The notes below the pieces were generated by a model, which did no database searches, was not told the DNA's origin, and was given only the letters and a program-made list of their open reading frames with translations. From NCBI GenBank assembly GCA_943789165.1, contig CALSTB010000001.1:397113-461112 (forward strand): 64,000 bases of DNA, given 5' to 3'. The DNA is from an uncultured Bacteroidia bacterium (GTDB lineage: Bacteria > Bacteroidota > Bacteroidia > NS11-12g > UBA9320). Numbering within the stretch: position 1 is the stretch's first letter; each line of letters opens with the position of its first letter. A program made the position numbers and the translations under genes. Of this stretch, positions 21,714 through 30,901 are shown piece by piece.

Positions 21714-22835
21714 TTGATTGTATTAAAGTCGCACGTTATGTTTATTAATTTCAATCTATTATTGCCAACAATGCCTGTTTTCTTTTGTTGGTTACAAACA
21801 ACAAAACTTTATAAATATGCAGTTAAAGTAAGTTTCGCTTTTGCATTAGCATGTACTCAATTTGTACCGGTCAGCGCTCAAAGTGTTTCAAACGGTAATT
21901 TTAATAGTACGTCAACTGGTTGGGGCTGTAGTCCTGAAGCTACGCACAGAGAAAGTACTTACGGTGGATCAAGTTCTACGAACCGAGTAGCAGAAGTGGA
22001 CAAGCAAGCTGGTTTGTGTCAAACGATTTCTGGCTTTACGGTTGGATATGAATATGAATTGTCGTTTAAGTGTTCTCGCCGAACAACCTGTGGTCCAACA
22101 TTACAAACTATGGATGTGACCATTAGTGGTAATGCTTTATCTGAATCAATATCACGAAATGGAGGAGGATTCAACTTTACAACGGAATCCTTTTCGTTTG
22201 TTGCCTCTTCTACGAGTCATACATTAACATTTACTGGAACTGTTTCTGGTACTTGTGGTTTGATAGTAGATGATATCGAAGTAAACTTTGTGAGTGCACT
22301 ACCAGTAGAGCTTTTACACTTCGACGGAGTCATGAACAACAACAATCAGGTGGAATTAACTTGGGCAACTGCAATGGAGTTGAACAACGACTATTTCTCA
22401 ATTGAAAGATCTCAAGATGGTATAAACTGGAGCGTTATTGAAGAAATCAAAGGCGCTGGAAACGCAAATGAAGTATTGAATTACGAAACAACGGATGCAA
22501 CGCCATTAGCGGGTTCATAATATTACAGGTTGAAACAAACGGATTTTGATGGAACATACAGCTATTCAAAAATTGTACATGTACAATCGGTCAACAACGA
22601 AAAAGCGACAATACACATGTTCCCAAATCCAACAACGGATATGATTATCGTGACTAACCTGGATTACGGAATGGAGGTACAGGTGCTTAATTCTGTAGGT
22701 CAAAACGTAACAAAGTCTGTAAAACAGGAAACTAACAGAACAGATGGTCAAATGGTTATCGATATGTCAGACCTACCAAATGGTTTGTACCACTTCGTAG
22801 CTAACAATAAGTCGACTATTGTTAAAAAGAGATAA
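21714..22835 (+). pseudogene. secreted T9SS type A protein interrupted by an in-frame TAA at 22518-22520
   Basis: ORF 21714..22520 ends ...TTDATPLAGS*; the same frame continues YYRLKQTDFDGTYSYSKIVHV...MFPNPTTDMIIV..., giving the standard PLAG-x-YYRLKQTDFDG T9SS pre-sorting module. Confidence 0.8.
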
Positions 22836-22852
22836 CCCTTAATTAGAGCAAT

Positions 22853-22887
22853 AAAAAAAGGTGTCCGCATTGCGAGCACCTTTTTTT
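22853..22887. terminator. bidirectional terminator between convergent genes
   Basis: AAAAAAAGGTG...CACCTTTTTTT with inner CGC-ATT-GCG stem. Confidence 0.8.
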
Positions 22888-22905
22888 AGTTTTAACAAGA
22901 TTGTT

Positions 22906-24102
22906 CTATAACTGCATTTCCACCTGCAAACGGAATCGATAATCAGTCGAACTAGAAGAACCAACAGTTTCTATAATTCCATAGTCTGATTGAATCTTTA
23001 AGTTATGCCCTGAAATATAACGACTGATGCCAAGCGTATATTCATTTTGTTCTCTAATCGCTGAAAAGTTCGCATCATCTGGGGCAACCGTCGTATATCT
23101 AGCGGCTACCTCCCAATTGTTTTTGAACAAATAACCAGCCTGAACGTTAATACCCGATCCTGTATTGAAATGTCTAGATACATCAGTAAGTTGAAGGGCT
23201 CCTTCCGTCATGGCGTATTCTGTTAATAGAGAAAAACCTTGATATTTGAAAAGCAGGTCAGCCTCAAAATGGGTCAGTGTGTTCTCAACAAAATTTCCTA
23301 ATGAGTCTGTTACAAATCGGCCTAACTGACCTTGTTGGCGTACGGCATTTTGGTTTTGATTATAAGTGACACCAATAGCAAGTTTTGGTGTTGATTGACG
23401 CTTTATATCAGAAAGCACATAATCTTGTTTACTTCCTTCAAAAGAACCAAAAGGTAAAAAATCTAATCGTGCGGTGTAATTTAAACCGCCGTGATTTCCT
23501 TCTGTAATGTTTCTTCCTTCGCCATTTGAAAGGGCAAATTTTGGTTGAATAACGGTACCACCTGCCTTGAATTTACCGTGAAGCTGTATGCCCATATCAC
23601 GGTCAATATTAAACCGGCTATTAACATTAGAACGATCTACGAACTGCAAATTGGCAGATGAAACAACACGTTCGCGGTTACCAGGAAGCTTTGTTTGTCC
23701 GGCCCACAGTTGCCAGTGTTTGGTCATTTGGTATTTTAAAGCTGCATCTAAAATTAAACGAGAACTTTCGCGACCTTGTCCTGCTTCACCCGAAACACTC
23801 ATATCACGTCCCGATAGTCCTAACTCCACTTTATATACAAGTTTAGGAGTCAATGCATAACCGTCAAGTTTAATACGCGAACGTCTAATTAACGCATTGC
23901 TTGACCAATCGGTACCGTCGTATTCTGCAGTAAACAACTGTTGCATCCTATAATGAAACTTAATTTTAAGTGTCGAATCGTCGGTAATGAAATTAAGGCC
24001 TTTTCCAAAAGAGGAAGTCTTGACGCTCTGTCCAATTGCTGCACTAGAGGTTAGCAATAAGACTGCGATACAAGTTGTAAAAAGTTTAAAATTATTTAAC
24101 AT
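22906..24102 (-). CDS. OprO/OprP-type phosphate-selective porin
   Basis: 398 aa; signal peptide, KIKFHYRMQQLFTAEYDG, RRSRIKLDGYALTPKLVYKVELG, beta-barrel alternation. Confidence 0.8.
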   Translation of the reverse strand: MLNNFKLFTTCIAVLLLTSSAAIGQSVKTSSFGKGLNFITDDSTLKIKFHYRMQQLFTAEYDGTDWSSNALIRRSRIKLDGYALTPKLVYKVELGLSGRDMSVSGEAGQGRESSRLILDAALKYQMTKHWQLWAGQTKLPGNRERVVSSANLQFVDRSNVNSRFNIDRDMGIQLHGKFKAGGTVIQPKFALSNGEGRNITEGNHGGLNYTARLDFLPFGSFEGSKQDYVLSDIKRQSTPKLAIGVTYNQNQNAVRQQGQLGRFVTDSLGNFVENTLTHFEADLLFKYQGFSLLTEYAMTEGALQLTDVSRHFNTGSGINVQAGYLFKNNWEVAARYTTVAPDDANFSAIREQNEYTLGISRYISGHNLKIQSDYGIIETVGSSSSTDYRFRLQVEMQL

Positions 24103-24341
24103 TTTAATGAGGATAAAGTAATACTTGAGGGCAAAGGTGTATAATACAACTCAATTCCTACAATGATGTTATTAAATTGTAATCAACTGATAATACAATC
24201 TTAACATAACCATAACATTGGAATCCAACGAGAATTGAATATTTTTTGTATGCCACGATAAATTACAGTTTGAATTTTACATATTACAAGGCCCAAAATG
24301 GAACTAAAATAACGGTTAAACTACGTGTAAACCTTTGTAAA

Positions 24342-24367
24342 CGAGAAACATATATTTATGTTTCTCG
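24342..24367. promoter_or_regulatory. perfect 11-bp inverted repeat with 4-nt spacer in the porin / Na-Pi symporter intergenic region
   Basis: CGAGAAACATA-TATT-TATGTTTCTCG; no T-tract follows. Confidence 0.5.
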
Positions 24368-24574
24368 ATAAATATTATAAAATTAAGTGGTTTTTTCATC
24401 AGTTACTGAAGGCCATTCATAAAGGATTTAAATTGAAGTCTGTTTAACAAAAATTTAATGTCCATATGGTTACAGTCCACAGCATATTGTGCATTTTTGC
24501 TCAATGAAAATTGGCAATAAACATTGAAGGCTAATTTGATTTGTAAAACTCAATATTTTATCAAAAACTAGAAT

Positions 24575-26263
24575 ATGGACTTTGGAATAGGTAGTATTAT
24601 TCAGATCCTTGGAGCATTGGCATTTTTCATCTTCGGTATGAAGATGATGAGTGAAGGAATTCAACGTGCAGCAGGGTCTCAATTAAGAGGTTTTTTGGGC
24701 AACATGACAAAAAACCGAGTATTAGGGGTTTTGACAGGATTCTTAATCACAGCATTGGTTCAGTCGTCTTCTGCAACCACGGTAATGACGGTGAGTTTTG
24801 TAAACGCCGGATTACTTTCTCTAATGGAATCAGCAGGCGTTATGATGGGTGCTAATATTGGTACCACGATTACTGGTTGGCTGGTTTCTGTTTTGGGTTT
24901 CAAAATAAAATTGTCTGCGTATTCTATCCCTCTATTCGCCATAGGTGTACCGATGTTGTTCATGAACAAAGGAAAAGTGAAGTATTGGGGTGAGTTTATC
25001 GTAGGTTTTGCCATTTTGTTTTTAGGCTTAAGTGCTCTAAAAGACGCAGTGCCAGATATCAAGCACAATCCAGAAGTATTAGAATGGTTGAAATCCTTCT
25101 CTAATCATGGAATTTGGTCACGACTATTCTTCGTTTTCGTAGGAACGGTACTAACTATTGTGGTTCAATCCTCGAGCGCGGCAATGGCAATAACATTAAC
25201 CATGTGTGCCCAAGGTTGGCTTCCATTCGATGTAGCAGCAGCCATGATTTTGGGAGAAAACATTGGTACAACAATTACAGCCGAGCTGGCTTCCATAGTT
25301 GGTAATACAGCGGCCAAACGATCGGCAAGGATTCACTCATTATTTAACGTAATTGGGGTGTCCTGGATGGTTATATTACTCCCTTTCTTCTTACCAATTT
25401 TGTCGACATTTATGATGTCAATTGGTTTTGATGATCCAACCTCGAAAGAAGGTATGGCTATGGGCTTATCTGCGTTCCATACGTCCTTCAATATGATAAA
25501 CGTATTGATCATGATTAGTTTCGTGCCGTGGCTTGTAAAAGTGGCGACAAGAACTGTGAAAGAAAAGCTTGATGAAGATGAAATCAACAGTAAGCTTCAG
25601 TTTATTTCTGGAAGTATTATCACTCCAGAATTAGCTACCATAGAGTTACAAAAGGAAACAGCTCATTTTGGACAAGTGACCGGAAAGATGAATGAATTTC
25701 TCGAAGCTTTACTAAAAGAAACGGATGAGAAGAAGAGACGCAAGCTTCAAAAAAAGCTGGCAAAATATGAGAACATAACCGACAATATGGAGATAGAAAT
25801 CACCGAGTACATCACTAAACTCGCTGATAAAGAAATCACCCAGGAGACGTCAATTAGGTTAAGAACGTACATGAATATTGCGAATGATTTGGAAAGGATA
25901 GGTGATATCTATTTCCAAATTGCTAAAAACATCGAGGCTAAAAACGAGAAGAAAATTTACTTCCTACCGGAGCAAAGAGAAAACTTGTTGGCCATGATTA
26001 AGTTAGTTGGCGAGGGCTTTGATGTAATGGTGAATAACCTAAAAGTGTCTGATTACGCAACAGTTACCAAAACGAAAGCAAGAGAGGTGGAAGACCGCAT
26101 CAATATTATGCGAAACAAGTTGAGAGATGAAAACCACGACAAGCTAGGTGATGAGGAATACAACGTTGAAGCAGCAATGATTTACAATACGATATTCTCA
26201 TCTCTTGAGCGTGTTGGGGACCATTTAATCAACGTGACAGAGTCAGTTGTTGGGGAAATATAA
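24575..26263 (+). CDS. Na/Pi cotransporter family protein with PhoU-like C-terminal domain
   Basis: 562 aa; QSSSATTVMTVSFVNAGLL and QSSSAAMAITLTM repeat motifs (NptA-type), C-terminal helical PhoU-like region. Confidence 0.92.
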   Translation: MDFGIGSIIQILGALAFFIFGMKMMSEGIQRAAGSQLRGFLGNMTKNRVLGVLTGFLITALVQSSSATTVMTVSFVNAGLLSLMESAGVMMGANIGTTITGWLVSVLGFKIKLSAYSIPLFAIGVPMLFMNKGKVKYWGEFIVGFAILFLGLSALKDAVPDIKHNPEVLEWLKSFSNHGIWSRLFFVFVGTVLTIVVQSSSAAMAITLTMCAQGWLPFDVAAAMILGENIGTTITAELASIVGNTAAKRSARIHSLFNVIGVSWMVILLPFFLPILSTFMMSIGFDDPTSKEGMAMGLSAFHTSFNMINVLIMISFVPWLVKVATRTVKEKLDEDEINSKLQFISGSIITPELATIELQKETAHFGQVTGKMNEFLEALLKETDEKKRRKLQKKLAKYENITDNMEIEITEYITKLADKEITQETSIRLRTYMNIANDLERIGDIYFQIAKNIEAKNEKKIYFLPEQRENLLAMIKLVGEGFDVMVNNLKVSDYATVTKTKAREVEDRINIMRNKLRDENHDKLGDEEYNVEAAMIYNTIFSSLERVGDHLINVTESVVGEI

Positions 26264-26288
26264 AAGGACACATTTAACAGATGATAGT

Positions 26289-26318
26289 AAAAAGCGGCTT
26301 ATTTAAGCCGCTTTTTTT
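26289..26318. terminator. Rho-independent terminator
   Basis: AAGCGGCTT ATTT AAGCCGCTT followed by a T-run. Confidence 0.85.
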
Positions 26319-26430
26319 ATTTCGGAGAATGATCCATGGGCGTTGGGAGTTATGTTGCTTTTTCGTTGGTATTTTTCGACTGTTCAAGCGTTAATTTGAG
26401 GAAACATTTTTAACCAAATAAACCAAACAC

Positions 26431-26772
26431 ATGAACTCATTAAGAAACAGTGTTCGACTTGTCGGGCATTTAGGAAACAATCCAGAAGTCAAGGAAATTT
26501 CTGGTGGAAAGAAAGTTGCAAAGATCAGCTTGGCGACCAACGAATCATTCCGCAGATCTAGCGGTGAACAAGTATCTGAAACACAATGGCACAATCTAGT
26601 AGCTTGGGGTAAGACAGCAGAAATAGCAGAGAAATACCTTCAAAAAGGACAAGAAATCTGTGTTGAGGGAAGACTTAACAACCGCAGTTGGGAAGACCCA
26701 GAAGGTAACAAGAAGTACGCTACTGAGGTCGTGGTGAATGAATTGTTGATGGTCGGAAAGAAGGCCTCGTAG
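26431..26772 (+). CDS. ssb: short single-stranded DNA-binding protein
   Basis: NSVRLVGHLGNNPEVKEISGGKKVAKISLATNESF, WHNLVAWGKTAEIAEKYLQKGQEICVEGRLNNRSWED. Confidence 0.88.
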   Translation: MNSLRNSVRLVGHLGNNPEVKEISGGKKVAKISLATNESFRRSSGEQVSETQWHNLVAWGKTAEIAEKYLQKGQEICVEGRLNNRSWEDPEGNKKYATEVVVNELLMVGKKAS

Positions 26773-26831
26773 CGAACAGGAAACAATCCAGGTTTATGAC
26801 TTGGATTGTTCTTTCATTTTTGTATTCCGTG

Positions 26832-27677
26832 TTAAGGCGCTTGTTGGTGGAAATCAGCCAAGCCATCAATTGGCTTTTGTATGATGCTACCAATAGTAAA
26901 TCCCAAGTCTACAGCAATTTTTTCAAGAATAGGTTTGAAGTAATAGGCAATTGATCCAACGAAATTGACAGGAACCGAGTGATGGTTTTGATAACACAAA
27001 ATATGAATTTCCGCGAAGCGTTTTAATCCGTCATGGACCATTTGTGCCAAAAACGGATGCGCAACGTTGTCCGAAACAAATTGCATAAACGAAGCCAAAT
27101 ACACATTTGCATTGGGTTCATTATAGACATTGAACAAAATGTTGTCTTTTGTCAAACCAAACCTAGATCTAAAACTGTCTGCAATGTCTTGTGGTAATTG
27201 ATTGTAGAGTAAGTTGGAAAGCAGGTATTTTCCAAAATAAGAACCGCTACCCTCATCATCAAGAACATATCCAAGTGCAGGAATTTGTTCGTGAATCGAT
27301 TTTCCATCAAAATAACACGAATTGGAACCTGTACCCAAGATACACGCAATTCCTTCTTGTCCAGCACACGCAGCGATTGCTGCACCTTTCAAATCATGGT
27401 CAACAGAAATGATAGCTGCATTGGTAAAAACCTTGGAAAGGGCCTTTTGGACAATGCCAATTCTTATGTCATTTGAACAGCTTGCTCCATAATAATACAC
27501 CGCGTTTATATGTAAAGCTGAGTCGCTTAACAATTGGTTTTTGATTAACTCTTCTGCAATAAATTCAGTTGAATGAAAGAAAGGATTAAAACCTTTGGTG
27601 TGAGTAGATAAACGCTTGTCTCCGTCTAGAATCATCCAATCACACTTTGTAGAGCCGCTATCCGCTAATAGAATCAT
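26832..27677 (-). CDS. BadF/BadG/BcrA/BcrD-type ATPase / N-acetylglucosamine kinase-like
   Basis: LLADSGSTKCDWMI phosphate-1 loop, ACILGTGSNSCYFDG, GYVLDDEGSGSYFGK. Confidence 0.85.
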   Translation of the reverse strand: MILLADSGSTKCDWMILDGDKRLSTHTKGFNPFFHSTEFIAEELIKNQLLSDSALHINAVYYYGASCSNDIRIGIVQKALSKVFTNAAIISVDHDLKGAAIAACAGQEGIACILGTGSNSCYFDGKSIHEQIPALGYVLDDEGSGSYFGKYLLSNLLYNQLPQDIADSFRSRFGLTKDNILFNVYNEPNANVYLASFMQFVSDNVAHPFLAQMVHDGLKRFAEIHILCYQNHHSVPVNFVGSIAYYFKPILEKIAVDLGFTIGSIIQKPIDGLADFHQQAP

Positions 27678-27794
27678 TATTCAGTTTCTTGAGGTCAAAC
27701 TTACCGTTATTCTCTTACAATTGTAGAAGCGAAAAATCTCAAATTAAATCCAAACTTGTGTTTTTTGATATAAACAAATCGCGTAGTTTTGACC

Positions 27795-27877
27795 CATCAA
27801 AGGGGTGCTTCGAGTTAAATCGTGGCTGAGATGATACCCGTAGAACCTGATGCAGGTAATGCTGCCGTAGGAAGATT
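27795..27877 (+). ncRNA. TPP riboswitch (THI element)
   Basis: AGGGGTGCTTCG...GGCTGAGATGATACCCGTAGAACCTGATGCAGGTAATGCTGCCGTAGGAA matches the conserved THI-box segments in order; located upstream of the TonB receptor. Confidence 0.93.
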
Positions 27878-27920
27878 AGATTCGGATCAACTCGACTCCT
27901 GTTATTTAAAATTACAGGAA

Positions 27921-30374
27921 ATGAAAAAATTACTTTTAACTTTTATTATAGTCGCAACCGCGGTTATAACCCACGCCCAGACCACTGTTACGGGCTCAGT
28001 GTTTACTACAAAACCAAAACAAGTCGTAGCCTTCGCTTTTGTTAAAATGTCTAATGCAACTTCGTCTTTAGGTACAGTAACCAATGAACTAGGTGAATTC
28101 GAATTCAAGAATGTCAAGGTCGGTTCATACACCATCGAGGTCGAACACATTGAGTTTAAAAACTATACAGCGAACTTTGAAGTAACTTCGGAAAACGCTC
28201 TATTAAACATTCAACTCACTAAAGAATTTGAGTACCTAGATGCGGCAATTATTAATGGAGTTAGAGCGACGAATACAACACCTGCTACGGTGACTAATCT
28301 AGATCAAACTGACATCCAAAGATCTGACCAACAAAAGGATTTTCCGTTCTTATTAAACCTAACACCTTCCACCGTCATTTCTTCTCAGGCTGGTAATGGA
28401 GTTGGGTACACGGGTGTACGAATTCGGGGTATTGACCCAACACGAGTTAACGTAACCATAAACGGTATTCCACTTAATGATGCGGAATCACAAGGGGTTT
28501 ATTGGGTTAATTTACCTGACCTTGCGTCGTCCTCAGAAAGTGTTCAGGTGCAAAGAGGTGTTGGAACTTCTACAAACGGTGGATCAGCCTTTGGTGCTAG
28601 TGTAAACATTCGAACAAATGACCTTAACAAGTTAAAACAATCTAGGGTTGTTTTAGGGACCGGCAGTTTTGGAACCAACCGCGTGAGTTTAACCCACAAT
28701 TCGGGGAGATTAAAACACAATTGGGGTTATCAATTACGTGGATCTCTGATAGAAAGCAATGGATTTATTGATCGAGCCAGTTCAGACCTAAAATCTGCCA
28801 ATCTAATCGTCGCTAAGTATTGGGATAAAGCCTCTTTAAAAGCCAATGTGCTGTTAGGAAGTGAGCGCACGTATCAAGCTTGGTATGGTATTCCTGAACC
28901 AAAGTTTGAAGGAAATACCGCAGAAACCAACCGATACATCAATCAATTATATATTGTTGGCGATGAGTTGGTGAATTTGCAGCAATCAAATTCCAAAACG
29001 TACAATATTTACACCTACGAGAACGAAGTAGACAACTACAACCAAAACCATTACCAGTTGTTTCACGATTATGAGTTAAGCGGTAAATGGAATCTCAATT
29101 CGGCAGGATATATCACAACGGGTAAAGGCTATTATGAACAGTTTAAGCCAAAAGAAGACTTAACAGATTATGGTTTGCCAACTGTTTTGCAGGGCACCGA
29201 TACTTTTGAGCAAGCGGATGTGATTAGAAGACGCTGGTTAGACAACACCTTGCTTGGATTCATCACAAATGCGCATTACAATTCTACCAAACTTAACGCA
29301 ACTATCGGTGCTGGATTTAGCACTTATACTGGCAGGCATTTCGGAGAGGCAATTGCCACTGAATTTACGGGATATGAAGACTTGAATCAGATATATTACG
29401 ACAACGAATCGAGTAAAAACGAGGTGAATGCGTATGCAAAAGCGACCTATAGACTTGGGAAATGGTTACCGTATCTAGACGTTCAATTTCGTCAGGTAGA
29501 CTACTCCTTCGAGGGTTTAGATAACAATCTTGAATTTGGTAACCAACAAGTGCAATATACCTTTATCAACCCCAAACTTGGTGTAACCTATAACCACAAA
29601 AGAACGAGGCTTTACGCCACCGTTGCACAAGGTAACAGAGAACCTGTTCGGGATGATTTTAGAAACAATAGACCCGACGATTGGCCAAAACACGAATCAC
29701 TCAACAACGTAGAAGTTGGATATCGATATACAAAAGGTCGAAAGCAAATGGGTGTAACATTCTACCACATGGATTACGACAACCAATTGGTATTGACTGG
29801 CGCAGTGAATGACGTTGGAGAAGCTGTTCGTACCAATGTTGAATCAAGTGTGCGGCAAGGTGTCGAATTCGAATTTCAATACCCATTAAGTAAAGACCTT
29901 CAGTTTGGCGGGAATGCCACTTTCGCTCAAAACAAAATTGACGCATTTACAGAATACGTAGGCGAATGGGATGGTAATTATGATATTATCGAAATCAATC
30001 ATTCCAACACAGATATTAGCTTTTCGCCCAATGTGATAGCCATGGCGATGTTAAGCTATAAAGTGAGCAAAGCTGTGCAGATGGATTTGACTAGTAAATA
30101 TGTCGGCAGACAGTTTTTAGACAAAACACAAAACGATGCGCGTAGCCTTAAAGCGTACAACAATATTGATTTCGCGATTCGCTACCAAACCAAAAAAGTT
30201 CAGGGCTTGTCTGGAGTTGAGGTGGGCTTGTTTATTAACAACATATTGAACCAATTCTACACTCCAGATGGGTATACGTTTAGCGGATTTATTGGAGGAG
30301 AAAGGCAAGATTTTAACTACGTGTATCCAATGGCTGGAAGAAACGTCATGTTAAAAGCCAGTCTTGATTTATAG
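27921..30374 (+). CDS. TonB-dependent receptor, probable thiamine-compound transporter
   Basis: SP MKKLLLTFIIVATAVITHAQ, carboxypeptidase-like domain, plug (RIRGIDPTRVNVTINGIPLND), beta-barrel; downstream of the TPP riboswitch. ATG at 27921 preferred, since the track start 27822 lies inside the riboswitch. Confidence 0.9.
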   Translation: MKKLLLTFIIVATAVITHAQTTVTGSVFTTKPKQVVAFAFVKMSNATSSLGTVTNELGEFEFKNVKVGSYTIEVEHIEFKNYTANFEVTSENALLNIQLTKEFEYLDAAIINGVRATNTTPATVTNLDQTDIQRSDQQKDFPFLLNLTPSTVISSQAGNGVGYTGVRIRGIDPTRVNVTINGIPLNDAESQGVYWVNLPDLASSSESVQVQRGVGTSTNGGSAFGASVNIRTNDLNKLKQSRVVLGTGSFGTNRVSLTHNSGRLKHNWGYQLRGSLIESNGFIDRASSDLKSANLIVAKYWDKASLKANVLLGSERTYQAWYGIPEPKFEGNTAETNRYINQLYIVGDELVNLQQSNSKTYNIYTYENEVDNYNQNHYQLFHDYELSGKWNLNSAGYITTGKGYYEQFKPKEDLTDYGLPTVLQGTDTFEQADVIRRRWLDNTLLGFITNAHYNSTKLNATIGAGFSTYTGRHFGEAIATEFTGYEDLNQIYYDNESSKNEVNAYAKATYRLGKWLPYLDVQFRQVDYSFEGLDNNLEFGNQQVQYTFINPKLGVTYNHKRTRLYATVAQGNREPVRDDFRNNRPDDWPKHESLNNVEVGYRYTKGRKQMGVTFYHMDYDNQLVLTGAVNDVGEAVRTNVESSVRQGVEFEFQYPLSKDLQFGGNATFAQNKIDAFTEYVGEWDGNYDIIEINHSNTDISFSPNVIAMAMLSYKVSKAVQMDLTSKYVGRQFLDKTQNDARSLKAYNNIDFAIRYQTKKVQGLSGVEVGLFINNILNQFYTPDGYTFSGFIGGERQDFNYVYPMAGRNVMLKASLDL

Positions 30375-30454
30375 CATACCCTAACCTAAAATGTTGAGCT
30401 ATGAAGGCATCGTTACAAATTTTATTGTAACCTTGTGTAACTAAAAACAAGAAT

Positions 30455-30901
30455 ATGGATCAGGGTCTTTTACACGCACACTCGTGGCTACGATGGGTAT
30501 TATTAATTCTTGCAATCGCCTCAATTGGACTTTCAAAAGTGGGGTGGTTTGGGAAAAAACCATATACAGATACCAATAGAAGGTTGGGTCTTTTCTTAAC
30601 TATCACCGCCGATATTCAATTGTTATTGGGTTTAGTCATTTATCTCTTTACAAGTGCAATTACCAAAACCGCTTTTAGCGATTTCGGTGCTGCTATGAAG
30701 ACACCAGAACTAAGGTTTTACGCTGTTGAACATATATTGGTAATGATCATTGCTATTGCTTTGTTACATATCGGGAAATCGAAGGTAAAAAAGGCAGAAA
30801 CAGATTTAAAGAAACACAAAACGACTGTTTGGTTTTACGGCATCGCATTACTACTCATTTTATCGCGTATCCCGTGGGATGCAAGTCGAATGGGATTTTA
30901 A
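30455..30901 (+). CDS. small integral membrane protein (4 TM), unknown function
   Basis: 148 aa; HAHSWLRWVLLILAIASIGLS, conserved His in helices. Confidence 0.65.
   Translation: MDQGLLHAHSWLRWVLLILAIASIGLSKVGWFGKKPYTDTNRRLGLFLTITADIQLLLGLVIYLFTSAITKTAFSDFGAAMKTPELRFYAVEHILVMIIAIALLHIGKSKVKKAETDLKKHKTTVWFYGIALLLILSRIPWDASRMGF

Noticed and set aside
22530-22835. Independent 101-aa T9SS gene
   Set aside because: In frame with the preceding ORF after one TAA and lacking its own signal peptide; a fragment of one protein.
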